This document shows, in pieces, positions 16,077 through 25,446 of a stretch of DNA of 64,000 bases. The stretch is from Tenacibaculum maritimum NCIMB 2154. GTDB taxonomy: Bacteria > Bacteroidota > Bacteroidia > Flavobacteriales > Flavobacteriaceae. A program made the position numbers and the translations under genes. Each line of letters opens with the position of its first letter. The first letter of the stretch is position 1. Location: positions 1,984,001 to 2,048,000 of the forward strand of contig NZ_LT634361.1 of the NCBI RefSeq assembly GCF_900119795.1, given 5' to 3'. The notes beneath the pieces were generated by a model that made no database searches, was not told the origin of the DNA, and worked only from the letters and a program-made list of their open reading frames with translations.

Positions 16077-16889
16077 TTATTCTCTTGCAAACTTTTCCAT
16101 CACGTCATCACTTACTCCCATATTTGAAAAACCTCCATCATGAAATAAATTTTGCATAGTCACTTTTTTCGTCAAATCAGAAAATAAAGAAATCGTATAA
16201 TCAGCACATTCTAATGCTGTTGCATTCCCTAAAGGAGACATCTTTTCTGCATATGATATAAAATTATCAAAACCTTTTACCCCTTGACCTGCCGTTGTTG
16301 GCGTTGGTGATTGAGAAATGGTATTTACACGTACTTTTTGATCTCTTCCAAAGAAATACCCAAAACTACGAGCTATCGACTCCAAATATGCTTTATTGTC
16401 AGCCATGTCATTATAATCAGGAAAAACTCTTTGCGCTGCCATATAAGTTAACGCAACAATACTTCCCCACTCACTCATCGCTTCTTTGTTATATAAAACA
16501 TTCATTACTTTATGAAAAGAAATTGCTGAAACATCCCATCCTTTTGTTGTAAAATCATATTTAGGATCTGTATAATGACGCCCTTTACGGACATTTACAG
16601 ACATCCCTATAGAGTGCAATACAAAATCTATCTTCCCTCCCAAAATTTCCATTGATTGCTCAACTAATTTGGTTAGGTCTTCCATAGAAGTGGCATCTGC
16701 TGGTATAATTTCTGAGTTTGTTTTTATCGCTAAATCTTTTATTGCCCCCATTCTCATTGCTATAGGTGCATTGGTTAACACAAACGTGGCTCCTTCTTCA
16801 TGTGCTCTTTCTGCTACTTTCCACGCAATAGAATTTTCATCTAAAGCCCCAAAAATAATTCCTTTTTTACCTTTTAATAAATTATACAT
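16077..16889 (-). CDS. fabI: Enoyl-[acyl-carrier-protein] reductase (NADH)
   Basis: A 270-residue short-chain dehydrogenase-type enoyl-ACP reductase, the last step of each fatty-acid elongation cycle. The cofactor loop GALDENSIAWKVAERA matches the FabI pattern. The catalytic residues are Tyr149, Tyr159 and Lys166, with the FabI spacing YX6K between the last two (YNDMADNK). The substrate loop follows at FISYAEKMSPLG. The length is normal. It is the last gene of the long housekeeping operon, 10 bases after the TPR gene, and is closed by a terminator. Confidence 0.95.
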   Translation of the reverse strand: MYNLLKGKKGIIFGALDENSIAWKVAERAHEEGATFVLTNAPIAMRMGAIKDLAIKTNSEIIPADATSMEDLTKLVEQSMEILGGKIDFVLHSIGMSVNVRKGRHYTDPKYDFTTKGWDVSAISFHKVMNVLYNKEAMSEWGSIVALTYMAAQRVFPDYNDMADNKAYLESIARSFGYFFGRDQKVRVNTISQSPTPTTAGQGVKGFDNFISYAEKMSPLGNATALECADYTISLFSDLTKKVTMQNLFHDGGFSNMGVSDDVMEKFARE

Positions 16890-16899
16890 ATTTCGTTTA

Positions 16900-17421
16900 T
16901 TAATGTTTATTAATTAAGCTTAACCTTTCAAAAAAAGTCATTTTACTCTTCACTCTTAATAAAGAGCTATTAATTTCTTCCATATAATTGGAAGCTGTTG
17001 AATTTTTTCTTGCTAATAAATAATTACGATAAGCCTCTTTTAAACTCCCTATAAGTTCCTGCGCTTTTCCTAACTGATTATAAATAGTTCCTTTATCAAC
17101 AAATCTTCTTTGTAAGGCTTTAGTCCCAAAAGAAATCATTTCTTCATAAGCTCCCATATCAATTAGGAGGTAAGAAAAATTATGATATGCAGAATGGTAG
17201 CTACTACTTAGCTTAATACATAATTTATAATGCCTCTCTGCCTTTTCATAATCTACCATTTTGTAATGGTAAATCCAACCTAAATAATTATGAAACTTTC
17301 CAAAATTTGGATACTCTGCTAAAGCTTCAAACAAAACTTCTTTTGCTTCAATTATTTTATCTTCTGAAATCAATTTATCTGCTTCAAATAATACGTTTTC
17401 TGCCTCATTAAAATTTTCCAT
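16900..17421 (-). CDS. Tetratricopeptide-repeat protein, unknown function
   Basis: A 173-residue soluble protein with TPR-like helix pairs over about residues 5-145, such as PNFGKFHNYLGWIYHYKM and KAERHYKLCIKLSS. No signal peptide is visible, so it is probably cytoplasmic. It sits between recN and fabI with 12- and 10-base gaps and is clearly co-transcribed with them. The partner protein is unknown. Its placement in an operon of essential envelope and DNA-repair genes suggests a housekeeping role, but no more can be said. Confidence 0.78.
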   Translation of the reverse strand: MENFNEAENVLFEADKLISEDKIIEAKEVLFEALAEYPNFGKFHNYLGWIYHYKMVDYEKAERHYKLCIKLSSSYHSAYHNFSYLLIDMGAYEEMISFGTKALQRRFVDKGTIYNQLGKAQELIGSLKEAYRNYLLARKNSTASNYMEEINSSLLRVKSKMTFFERLSLINKH

Positions 17422-17433
17422 AATTTTTCTTTT

Positions 17434-19086
17434 TTAAGCAAGTAATTCTTTGGCATGTGTAATTGCTGATGCTGAAATATCTTTTCCACTTAACATCTCT
17501 GCAATTTCTACAATACGTTCATCTTTTGTTAATTCTTTTAATCCAGATGTCGTAATGCCTTCTATTTCTTTTTTAAATACTTTATAATGTTGTTTTCCTT
17601 TAGCTGCTATTTGTGGTAAATGCGTAATCGTAATTACTTGCATGTTTTTACTCATTTCTTTCATGATAGCCGCTATTTTATTAGACACTTCTCCTGAGAC
17701 TCCTGTATCTATTTCATCAAAGATAATTGTTGGCAGCTTTGTGTTTTCTGATAATATCTTCTTGATAGAAAGCATCACTCTAGAGAGTTCTCCTCCCGAT
17801 GCAACTTTTCTTAGTTCTCCAAAATGACCTCCTTTATTAGCCGAAAACAAAAAATCTAGTTCATCTTTTCCGTTTGAAAAGTAATTACCAGACGCCTTTA
17901 CTTGAATAGCAAAACGGGCGTTGGGCATTCCTAGTTCTGCTAATAAAAACTCTAATTCCTTTTGTAACTTTGGAATTACTTTTTTTCTTGAATTAGAAAT
18001 CATTTCAGCTACCTCATTTAATTTTAGCGTAACTTCATGGATGTTTTTTTCTTTTTCTTGTATAATTTCTTCTGCATTTTCAACTTGACCTACTTTAACA
18101 GATAGTTCTTCTTCTATTTTTTTTAGTTCTGCTATAGATGCTACTGAATGTTTCTTTTGTAAATTATAGATTAATTGCAGCCTATCATTTAATGCTTCTA
18201 TTTCATTAGGATTAGAATCTATATTTTCATTAGCATTCTCCAACTCTACAACAATATCATCTAACTCAATTTTAATACTAGAAATTCTTTTATGTAAGTT
18301 TTCATAATCTTTAGAGAAACTAGCTATCTTACTCAAACTATGCTCTAATATATGCAACTGAGATTGAGTACCTACTTCCTCACTGACCGTTATTTGCAAT
18401 GCTTCTGAAAGGCTTAATTTGATATCTTCTACATTATTTAGCTTTTCTAGTTTTACTTCTAAATCTTCTTGTTCTCCTTCTTCCAGTTTTGCTTCACTCA
18501 GTTCTTGAAATAAATGCAGATTGTACTCATACTGCTGCTGAAACTCTTCTTGTTCTTTTAGCAATAAATCCAGCTCTTTTTTTAATGCTTGGTACTTTTT
18601 TAACCCTCTCTTATAAGAAGCTATTTTAGTTTGATTTTTTGCCAAAGCATCAATAATACTAAATTGAAAACCTGTATCCGAAAGCTGCATCGTTTGATGC
18701 TGTGAGTGAATATCTATTAATTTAGATTTGAGTTCATTTAAAACAGATAGCTTAACAGGAGTATCATTTACAAACGCACGCGATTTCCCTGATGGTAGAA
18801 TTTCTCTACGTATAATCGTATTTGCCTCATAATCTAAATCTACTTGGCTAAAAAAGTTTTGTAAATTATAATTTTCAAGTAGTAGTTCTACTTCAACGAC
18901 ACATTTCTTAGAAGTATCTTTTAATGAAGATAAGTCAGCTCTATTTCCTAAAACTAATCCTAAAGCTCCCAGTAAGATAGACTTACCTGCTCCTGTTTCT
19001 CCTGTAATAATTGATAAACCATTGGTTAAATCAATCGAGAGATGATTGATTAACGCATAATTTTGTATTGATAGTGTTGTTAACAA
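17434..19086 (-). CDS. recN: DNA repair protein RecN
   Basis: A 550-residue SMC-like ATPase that acts at double-strand breaks in recombinational repair. The N-terminal Walker A is GETGAGKSI (about residues 29-37). A long coiled-coil region runs through about 150-370 (rich in Glu, Lys and Leu). The C-terminal half has the signature KVASGGELSRVMLS and Walker B TIIFDEIDTGVSG. The length matches the family. It lies in the bamD operon, 84 bases after DUF4835 and 12 bases before the TPR gene. No LexA-type site is evident upstream. Confidence 0.96.
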   Translation of the reverse strand: MLTTLSIQNYALINHLSIDLTNGLSIITGETGAGKSILLGALGLVLGNRADLSSLKDTSKKCVVEVELLLENYNLQNFFSQVDLDYEANTIIRREILPSGKSRAFVNDTPVKLSVLNELKSKLIDIHSQHQTMQLSDTGFQFSIIDALAKNQTKIASYKRGLKKYQALKKELDLLLKEQEEFQQQYEYNLHLFQELSEAKLEEGEQEDLEVKLEKLNNVEDIKLSLSEALQITVSEEVGTQSQLHILEHSLSKIASFSKDYENLHKRISSIKIELDDIVVELENANENIDSNPNEIEALNDRLQLIYNLQKKHSVASIAELKKIEEELSVKVGQVENAEEIIQEKEKNIHEVTLKLNEVAEMISNSRKKVIPKLQKELEFLLAELGMPNARFAIQVKASGNYFSNGKDELDFLFSANKGGHFGELRKVASGGELSRVMLSIKKILSENTKLPTIIFDEIDTGVSGEVSNKIAAIMKEMSKNMQVITITHLPQIAAKGKQHYKVFKKEIEGITTSGLKELTKDERIVEIAEMLSGKDISASAITHAKELLA

Positions 19087-19170
19087 ATTGTCTTATTTGA
19101 AAAATAAAAAATCTTTTTGAATTAATACGGCAAATAGTAAGCTATGGCTCTTTTTTAATCCTTGACAAAA

Positions 19171-20064
19171 TTAATTAATTTTTTGCCATTTATCTCTGTT
19201 AGTTGGCGAGACTTTCTGTAAAACTTGCTTCATTTTTTGTGGATTTTTTCCTAAAGCTCCATCAGAAAACATATTGACTATTTCATCTGATTTAGCATCT
19301 AAAAACATACGGATCATAAGGTTTCCTATACTTATATTATACAGACTTTCTAGTTGTTCTACACTTGTTTGTATATTTTTTTTAGCTTCTTTTTCATCTT
19401 CACTAAAAACATCAAGTCCTTTTATATGGTAATTATAATAAATAGTACGCAATGGATCGTATTTGGCAGACAGTAAATTATCAATAATAGAAAAACGGCT
19501 TTGTTTTCCTATGACGTTTTTCCAACCTGCTCCTCCACTTTGCTGAGCCTGTAACATTACATTTTCTGCTTCTTTTAAATAATCTTCCCCTCCTTTCAAG
19601 GCAAACGTATCTGCATCTATTCCTATAATTGTATATACATAAAAAACAATCGTAGATATTAAATTACTATCGAAACTTGTTGGATTATATATTAATGGAT
19701 CAAATTCATTATAGGTAAAACTAAAGTCTGTGTCATTAATATTTAGTATAGGGGTTTCATATGTCGAATTATAAGCAGGTCTTGTTGACTGTACTTGCAA
19801 ACTTGCATCAAAATTGTTATTAGTTTGAGAATTAATAATAATGTTAAATGCACAATTAATTCGCTCTTGCACTTTCACCTTTTTCTTTGTCCATTCTGTT
19901 TGATTAAGGAACTCAGTCAATGACTTTTCAAGTGTTTTATATACCTGTTTGTTAGAGCTTTGAATCTTATCGGCATTAATTGTTACCAATGCGTTGAGTT
20001 CTTGCGCATTGATTAAATTTATTGAAAGCATTGCTAAGACAATGGATAGAAAATAATTACGCAT
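19171..20064 (-). CDS. DUF4835 family exported protein
   Basis: A 297-residue protein of the Bacteroidota family DUF4835. The signal peptide (about residues 1-20, ending NLINAQ) is clear. The mature protein has no membrane helices and should be periplasmic or outer-membrane associated. A Gly-rich QQSGGAGWKNV segment near residue 175 looks like a loop. It sits between coaBC and recN in the conserved operon that begins with the barrel-assembly lipoprotein bamD. That placement hints at an envelope function, which remains undefined. Confidence 0.83.
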   Translation of the reverse strand: MRNYFLSIVLAMLSINLINAQELNALVTINADKIQSSNKQVYKTLEKSLTEFLNQTEWTKKKVKVQERINCAFNIIINSQTNNNFDASLQVQSTRPAYNSTYETPILNINDTDFSFTYNEFDPLIYNPTSFDSNLISTIVFYVYTIIGIDADTFALKGGEDYLKEAENVMLQAQQSGGAGWKNVIGKQSRFSIIDNLLSAKYDPLRTIYYNYHIKGLDVFSEDEKEAKKNIQTSVEQLESLYNISIGNLMIRMFLDAKSDEIVNMFSDGALGKNPQKMKQVLQKVSPTNRDKWQKIN

Positions 20065-20141
20065 TTATGATCATTTAATTTGTTAAATCGAACGCAAGTC
20101 AAAAATTATAAAAAAACTTTTCAACTGCCTCCTAATTAATG

Positions 20142-21350
20142 CTAAGATAGCATTTTTATAATTTCATGAATGATATCTTTAGCTACTGCTTCTTTCGATT
20201 TCAACTCGAATGGTATTTCATTCAAATTTTTATCAATAATTGTTACCTTGTTAGTATCTGTTGCAAATCCCGCTCCTTTATCTCTTAACGAATTTAATAC
20301 AATTGCATCTAAATTCTTACGCTGCAACTTCCCTTTCGCGTTCGTTAACTCATCATTCGTTTCTAATGCAAAACCTACTAAAAACTGACTTTCTTTTATA
20401 GCTCCTAAAGAAGCCAAAATATCTTTTGTAGGTGCTAACTCTATCTGTAACGAAGTATCTTTCTTTTTTATTTTCTGAGTAGCTATATTTTTAGGTTTGT
20501 AATCAGCTACTGCAGCCGATAAAATAGCAATATCTATATTTTTATAGTACTTATGTGCTTCTCGGTACATTTCTTCAGCCGAAACCACATCAATTCTATT
20601 TACAAAAGAATGGTGTATTTTTTGAGAGGATGGCCCTGTTATTAAAAAAACCTCTGCCCCTAAATTCGCCGCTGTTTTTGCCAATTCAAAGCCCATCTTA
20701 CCAGAAGAATGATTTCCAATAAACCGAACGGGATCTATTGCCTCATAAGTAGGGCCTGCTGTTAGCAATACTTTTTTTCCTCGTAAAGGTAATTTAGAAA
20801 GCATATCTTTTTCTATAAAAGAAATAATATCTTCTGGTTCTGCCATTCTTCCTTCTCCTACCAAGCCACTTGCTAATTCTCCCGAAGCTGCTGGTATTAA
20901 TATGTTTCCAAAACGTTGCAATTTTTTTAAGCTGACCTTTGTTGAGGAATGTATATACATGTCCAAGTCCATTGCAGGAGCAAAATACACCGGGCACTTT
21001 GCTGACAAATAAGTTGCTAACAACAAATTATCACAAATACCATTTGTCATTTTAGAAAGCGTATTTGCTGTTGCTGGAGCAATAAGCATTATATCAGCCC
21101 ATAATCCTAATTCCACATGATTATTCCACAATTCATTCTCTTCTTCTTTTTCATAAAATGTAGAATGAACAGGATTCTTAGATAATGTAGAAAGTGTAAG
21201 CGGGGTTATAAAATCTTTAGACGCAGGAGTCATAATTACTTTGACCTCTGCGCCTGATTTTATAAACAAACGAACTAAATTCGCTGTTTTATAAGCAGCT
21301 ATTCCAGCAGTAACACCTAATAAAACTTTTTTACCGCTTACTATAGACAT
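20142..21350 (-). CDS. coaBC: Bifunctional phosphopantothenoylcysteine decarboxylase / phosphopantothenate-cysteine ligase
   Basis: A 402-residue fusion enzyme making 4'-phosphopantetheine for CoA. The N-terminal flavoprotein domain (about 1-180) has GVTAGIAAYKTANLVR and the PAMDLDMY motif that holds the catalytic region. The C-terminal CoaB domain (about 185-402) has VLLTAGPTYEAIDPVRFIGN, the KMG segment and AAVADYKPK. The order and length are normal. Its start overlaps the rpoZ stop by one base (21350). Supplying CoA from the same transcript as fabI is a sensible metabolic grouping. Confidence 0.95.
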   Translation of the reverse strand: MSIVSGKKVLLGVTAGIAAYKTANLVRLFIKSGAEVKVIMTPASKDFITPLTLSTLSKNPVHSTFYEKEEENELWNNHVELGLWADIMLIAPATANTLSKMTNGICDNLLLATYLSAKCPVYFAPAMDLDMYIHSSTKVSLKKLQRFGNILIPAASGELASGLVGEGRMAEPEDIISFIEKDMLSKLPLRGKKVLLTAGPTYEAIDPVRFIGNHSSGKMGFELAKTAANLGAEVFLITGPSSQKIHHSFVNRIDVVSAEEMYREAHKYYKNIDIAILSAAVADYKPKNIATQKIKKKDTSLQIELAPTKDILASLGAIKESQFLVGFALETNDELTNAKGKLQRKNLDAIVLNSLRDKGAGFATDTNKVTIIDKNLNEIPFELKSKEAVAKDIIHEIIKMLS

Positions 21351-21670
21351 TATTTTGCTTCTGGAGTTCTGTGATACACATTACCTTTTAACCATTCTTC
21401 TACAGCAATTGCAGTTGGTTTAGGTAATTTCTCATAAAATTTAGAAACTTCTATTTGTTCTTTATTTTCAAAGACTTCCTCTAAGCTATCGTTATAAGTA
21501 GCAAACTCATCCAACTTTTCTATTAGTTCTTTTTTGATATCTCCATTAATCTGAGTAGCTCTCTTTGCTATTACAGAGATCGCTTCATAAATATTTTCCG
21601 TTGGAGCCTCAATAGCTTCTTTATCGTAAGTAATAGTACTTAATGCTGCCTTTGTATCTTTATAATTCAT
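21350..21670 (-). CDS. rpoZ: DNA-directed RNA polymerase omega subunit
   Basis: A 106-residue small subunit that stabilises the beta-prime subunit. The central NIYEAISVIAKRATQI segment is the characteristic omega helix, with Bacteroidota-style flanking sequence. The C-terminal extension ending EWLKGNVYHRTPEAK is typical of this phylum. It lies 2 bases downstream of bamD and overlaps coaBC by one base, so translation of all three is coupled. Confidence 0.9.
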   Translation of the reverse strand: MNYKDTKAALSTITYDKEAIEAPTENIYEAISVIAKRATQINGDIKKELIEKLDEFATYNDSLEEVFENKEQIEVSKFYEKLPKPTAIAVEEWLKGNVYHRTPEAK

Positions 21671-21672
21671 AA

Positions 21673-22488
21673 TTAACTTTTCTTTGCGAATTGTTCTTGT
21701 TCCTTGTTTAATTTTGCTAACATTTTATCCGAATCTTCCATAAATTTTGATGTTGGAAAATTTCTTTTTAGCTTTTCATATGCCTTCATAGCATTTTTCA
21801 GGCGTTCTTCCTTTCTACGCTTGGTACTCTTTAAAGCATAATCATGAGCTGCTTTTAAACGAAAATACAGTGCTTCTTCTTTAAATTCAGTACCTAAGTA
21901 ATCTGATAATAAATTATCAAAAGCTGTGATTGCTGCTCTGTAGTTTCTTGAATCATAGTCAGCGGTTCTATAATAAGTTTTTGCTATTTCAAATGACTTT
22001 CTTTCCAACTTATAGCGCAATTTCCTGTAATACTTATTAGCTTCATCTATTCTACTAGAAGTTGGATATTTATCTATAAAATCTTGAAAAGAACTTAACG
22101 CTTTATCCGTATCTGTTGGTTCTAGGCTAAAAGGTGGCGACGCTTTATAATAACTTAATGCTGATAAAAACGCTGCTTCTTCTACCTTTGAACTTTTTGG
22201 GTAATTTTGGGTAAATCTATTAAAGTAGTATCCTGATAACTCATAATTCTTTTCATTAAAATTAGATTGTGCTACCATAAATTGTATTCGTTCCATTTGA
22301 GGCTTACCTCTATAGGAAGGGGTAACCTTTTCAAATAAACGCAAAGCCTTACTGTACTTTTTAGCTTCATACATTTTTACCCCCATTTTATACTGATCTT
22401 CTACTGCTCCTCTATTTAACACCTTTTGATACTCACTACAAGAAGCAAATATTAAAGTCATTATACATAAATACGCGAAATTTTTCAT
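21673..22488 (-). CDS. bamD: Outer membrane protein assembly factor BamD (lipoprotein)
   Basis: A 271-residue lipoprotein of the barrel-assembly machinery that folds outer-membrane proteins. The signal peptide ends in a lipobox FASC, with the lipidated Cys near residue 17. TPR-like repeats follow, with motifs such as YELSGYYFNRFTQNYPKS and YKASPPF. An upstream ATG at 22497 is in frame, but the -7 promoter box at 22502-22509 would put the transcription start there, so the ATG at 22488 is preferred. It heads the operon running to fabI. Confidence 0.9.
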   Translation of the reverse strand: MKNFAYLCIMTLIFASCSEYQKVLNRGAVEDQYKMGVKMYEAKKYSKALRLFEKVTPSYRGKPQMERIQFMVAQSNFNEKNYELSGYYFNRFTQNYPKSSKVEEAAFLSALSYYKASPPFSLEPTDTDKALSSFQDFIDKYPTSSRIDEANKYYRKLRYKLERKSFEIAKTYYRTADYDSRNYRAAITAFDNLLSDYLGTEFKEEALYFRLKAAHDYALKSTKRRKEERLKNAMKAYEKLKRNFPTSKFMEDSDKMLAKLNKEQEQFAKKS

Positions 22489-22501
22489 TTTTTGCATCTG
22501 G

Positions 22502-22509
22502 CAAAATTA
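22502..22509 (-). promoter_or_regulatory. -7 promoter element (TAATTTTG) of the bamD-fabI operon
   Basis: On the minus strand the sequence reads TAATTTTG, matching TAnnTTTG. The implied transcription start is near 22496, which favours ATG 22488 over ATG 22497 for bamD. The leader would be only about 8 bases. Confidence 0.55.
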
Positions 22510-22619
22510 GTGATTAATTATGAATTATTAAAACGAATTTTAAGAGATAAAATTCGTTGATGCAATTAACTGTAAAAACTTTACTCATCGCAATTACCAT
22601 TGCTAAAAATTTGTTAATC

Positions 22620-23135
22620 TTATATTTGTTCTCCTGTATCTTCTACAGTAATCAGTTGTTTGATATCATTATCAAACAGGTAGAATCCACTTTTATCATC
22701 ACCTATCAAATTGATTTTATCTAAGATATTTCTTGCTAAAGCTTCCTCTTCTATTTGCTCTGAAACATACCATTGTAAGAAATTGTGTGTAGCATAATCC
22801 CTCTCTTCTAAAGTAATATGTACCAATTCATTAATTGACTTCGAAACCATTATTTCATGGTTAAATAATTCTTGAAACATGTCTTTAAATGATCCAAACT
22901 CTGTTGGCGGTGCTGATAATTCTGACACTATGGCATGCCCTCCTCTCTCATTTACAAACTTAACCAACTTTAGCATATGTTGGCGTTCTTCATCTGAATG
23001 TGCATACATAAACTGGGCGATCCCTTCAAAACCTAAATTTTCAGCCCAAGACGCCATTGCTAAATATACTTGAGAAGATTCTGCTTCAATTCTTATTTGC
23101 TCATTAAGTGCCTTTTCTATTGTTTTTGATAACAT
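22620..23135 (-). CDS. ftnA: Ferritin
   Basis: A 171-residue iron-storage ferritin, expected to form a 24-mer and oxidise Fe(II) at a dinuclear centre. Residues typical of the ferroxidase site appear in EQIRIEAESSQVYLAMASWA (the first Glu of the A helix), SDEERQHMLKLVKFVNERG (Glu and His of the B helix) and FLQWYVSEQIEEEA (helix D). The length is usual for prokaryotic ferritin. It lies alone between the dapA terminator and the bamD operon. I could not define a clear promoter or Fur-like site. Confidence 0.93.
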   Translation of the reverse strand: MLSKTIEKALNEQIRIEAESSQVYLAMASWAENLGFEGIAQFMYAHSDEERQHMLKLVKFVNERGGHAIVSELSAPPTEFGSFKDMFQELFNHEIMVSKSINELVHITLEERDYATHNFLQWYVSEQIEEEALARNILDKINLIGDDKSGFYLFDNDIKQLITVEDTGEQI

Positions 23136-23183
23136 ATATTAATTTTTAAAAATATTTTATTCTGAATTATTCTACAAATATCA

Positions 23184-23216
23184 TAAAAAAAGACTACAAA
23201 TAGCTTTTGTAGTCTT
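23184..23216 (-). terminator. Terminator after dapA
   Basis: The stem aagactacaaa (23190-23200) pairs with tttgtagtctt (23206-23216) around a 5-base loop. The run of A at 23184-23190 gives the T tract on the minus strand. It separates dapA from ferritin. Confidence 0.85.
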
Positions 23217-23245
23217 AACTCTATTGAAATTTTTATTTAGATAAG

Positions 23246-24121
23246 TTATAAACTGCTTACGTACTCTTTTATTTTTCTTTCCAAGTCTGCTGATACCTTT
23301 ACTAAAGGCAGGCGAACTTCTTTAGATACAATTCCTATTTGATCTAAAACAGCTTTTATTCCCGCAGGGTTATTCTCCTCAAAAATATAGTCTATGATAT
23401 CCATTAATTTATAATGAATTCTATATGCTTCTTTGTTCTTTCCTTCTAAGCCTAACTGAATCATTTTAGAAAACTCTTTTGGAAACCCTTGCCCTATTAC
23501 AGAAATTACTCCTGCTCCTCCAGCTAAGACCACTCCTAATGCTAGATCATCATCTCCTGAAATCACTAAAAAATCAGCTGGCTTATCTTTTAATAATGTC
23601 AAATATTGTTGCGTATTATTTCCTGCTTCTTTCACCCCAATAATATTGTCAAAATCTCTTGCTAAACGCAAGGTTGTAGATGGCAACATATTTTTAGCTG
23701 TTCTTCCTGGTACATTATACAGTATAATAGGAATAGGGCTTGCTAGTGCAATTCTTTTAAAATGCTCATAAAATCCTTCTTGAGTTGGCTTATTATAATA
23801 AGGAGCCACTGAAAGAATCGCATCTATACCTGTTAAATTTCTAGTTGTTAATTCTTTTACCACATTAGCGGTATTATTTCCTCCTACTCCTAAAACCAAA
23901 GGAAGCCTACCATTATTAACGCGTATAATCGTTTCAATAATCTGTTGTTTTTCTTCCTCTGTTATAGTTCCACTTTCTCCTGTAGTGCCATTAATAACTA
24001 AATAGTTTGTTCCGTTTTCTATATTGTATTCCACCAATTTAATAAGCGCATCATAATCTACACTCAAATCATTATTAAAAGGCGTAACTAATGCAACTCC
24101 TGTACCTATAAACTTCTGCAT
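23246..24121 (-). CDS. dapA: 4-hydroxy-tetrahydrodipicolinate synthase
   Basis: A 291-residue lyase that condenses aspartate semialdehyde with pyruvate, the first step toward lysine and meso-diaminopimelate. The active-site residues are visible: Thr46-Thr47 (NGTTGES), Tyr135 (ILYNVPGR) and the Schiff-base Lys164 (IGVKEAG). The length is normal. Its ATG overlaps the DUF6913 stop by one base (TAATG), so it is coupled to that gene. The downstream pathway gene dapF lies about 11 kb away on the other strand. Confidence 0.95.
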   Translation of the reverse strand: MQKFIGTGVALVTPFNNDLSVDYDALIKLVEYNIENGTNYLVINGTTGESGTITEEEKQQIIETIIRVNNGRLPLVLGVGGNNTANVVKELTTRNLTGIDAILSVAPYYNKPTQEGFYEHFKRIALASPIPIILYNVPGRTAKNMLPSTTLRLARDFDNIIGVKEAGNNTQQYLTLLKDKPADFLVISGDDDLALGVVLAGGAGVISVIGQGFPKEFSKMIQLGLEGKNKEAYRIHYKLMDIIDYIFEENNPAGIKAVLDQIGIVSKEVRLPLVKVSADLERKIKEYVSSL

Positions 24122-24639
24122 TATATTTTTTTTAAAATCGTTAAATATTTATGTATTTCTTTATTAAAGATTGACGTATCGAAAGTACCATCTGTTATTA
24201 TTAAATCAAACAAACGATCATCAATATCAGCAAAACCTATTTTAAATTTAGCTTGCGATAGCAAAGTTAACATATTCAAGTATAAATTAGATTGAGATGT
24301 GCAATTTATAAGTACATCGTAATCCTTTTTAACGAAACTTTTCAAATTGTTAGATTTCAAACTTCCTCTTCTTCCAAAATCTTTTTCCGTAAAATAATTA
24401 AACCCTCCTATTACCTCATTTTTTGAATCTGATTGATATACTAAAACAGAAATCAAGTTAATATTTACGTTTAACTTTTCAGAAATATCTTTTAAACTTA
24501 TTTGATTTTCAATATCCTCATCTATTAAAACAGCTACTGTTTTTATTTTATCAGATGTATCTTTAGATAATCGTTTTTTTTCTATTTCTTTGTCGTAAAA
24601 CTTTTGGATAGAGCCTTCTCTCAGAGTGTTAAAAATCAT
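24121..24639 (-). CDS. DUF6913 family protein
   Basis: A 172-residue soluble protein of the Bacteroidota family DUF6913, function unknown. It is rich in Lys and Asp, with an alternating alpha/beta pattern. It has no signal peptide or membrane segment if the ATG at 24639 is used. The frame continues upstream to 24744 with a hydrophobic stretch, but that extension overlaps the promoter and the divergent gene, so it is not used. It overlaps dapA by one base and is probably co-regulated with it. Confidence 0.76.
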   Translation of the reverse strand: MIFNTLREGSIQKFYDKEIEKKRLSKDTSDKIKTVAVLIDEDIENQISLKDISEKLNVNINLISVLVYQSDSKNEVIGGFNYFTEKDFGRRGSLKSNNLKSFVKKDYDVLINCTSQSNLYLNMLTLLSQAKFKIGFADIDDRLFDLIITDGTFDTSIFNKEIHKYLTILKKI

Positions 24640-24667
24640 TCTTAAATTAATTACCTTAGCTAAAAGA

Positions 24668-24675
24668 CAAATGTA
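24668..24675 (-). promoter_or_regulatory. -7 promoter element (TACATTTG) for DUF6913-dapA
   Basis: On the minus strand the sequence reads TACATTTG. It lies 28 bases from the ATG at 24639, in the divergent intergenic region. It overlaps the discarded N-terminal extension. Confidence 0.55.
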
Positions 24676-24695
24676 ACTAAAAAGCACAAATTTTA

Positions 24696-25445
24696 ATGAA
24701 AAAACTAACGATGATAACCTGTTTGTTTTTTTTCTTAATAGCATGCAAGAAAAAAAAACAATCGCTTACTAAAATTACCGCTAAAACTATTTTAGTAGAT
24801 AGTAATATCCCTACCAATGACGCTATTACTAGAACCATTGCTCCCTATAAAAAGAAAATGCTTAAAGAAATAACTACCATTCTTTCTCATACTGATAAAG
24901 ATTTAACTAGGCTCGACGGAAAAATGCAAAGTTCTTTAGGGAATTTATTAGCTGATTTATGCTTTGATATTGCAAATCCTATTTTTAAAACTAAAATGCA
25001 TAAAAACATTGATTTCGCAATGTTTAATTATGGAGGTATTAGAGCTGGAATCCCTGCTGGAAAAATAACAAATAAGCACGCTTTCGAATTAATGCCTTTT
25101 GAAAATAGTTTAGTTGTTGCTGAGCTTTCTGGTGAAAAAATAATCGAATTAATCAACTACTTTATAAATAACCAAAAAGCACATCCTCTTTCAAAACATA
25201 TAGCATTAACTATTTCAGAAAATAACTTTACTCTTAACATAAACGGAGTTCCTTTTGATAAAAATAAAAACTATTTTGTTTTGACCTCCGATTATTTACA
25301 AAATGGAGGAGATAAAATGATTTTTTTTAAAGCTCCTATCAGCTTGACAAAGCTGGATTATAAAATGCGAGATGCAATTATCACCTATTTTAAAAATACC
25401 AGTCCAATAACCTCTGAATTAGATAACCGCGTAATCATTAAATAA
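24696..25445 (+). CDS. 5'-nucleotidase C-terminal domain protein (lipoprotein)
   Basis: A 249-residue exported lipoprotein with lipobox LIAC (Cys17). The mature part corresponds to the substrate-binding C-terminal domain of 5'-nucleotidases (UshA family): NYGGIRAGIPAGKIT, FELMPFENSLVVAELSG and FVLTSDYLQNGGDKM are characteristic. The catalytic metallophosphoesterase domain is missing here and is encoded by the next gene, 1 base away. The two together would equal one conventional 5'-nucleotidase that releases nucleosides from exogenous nucleotides. It is co-transcribed with the next gene. Confidence 0.87.
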   Translation: MKKLTMITCLFFFLIACKKKKQSLTKITAKTILVDSNIPTNDAITRTIAPYKKKMLKEITTILSHTDKDLTRLDGKMQSSLGNLLADLCFDIANPIFKTKMHKNIDFAMFNYGGIRAGIPAGKITNKHAFELMPFENSLVVAELSGEKIIELINYFINNQKAHPLSKHIALTISENNFTLNINGVPFDKNKNYFVLTSDYLQNGGDKMIFFKAPISLTKLDYKMRDAIITYFKNTSPITSELDNRVIIK

Positions 25446-25446
25446 G

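Noticed and set aside
24640..24744. N-terminal extension of the DUF6913 gene
   Set aside because: The -7 promoter box at 24668-24675 lies inside it and it overlaps the divergent lipoprotein gene. ATG 24639 gives a better start.
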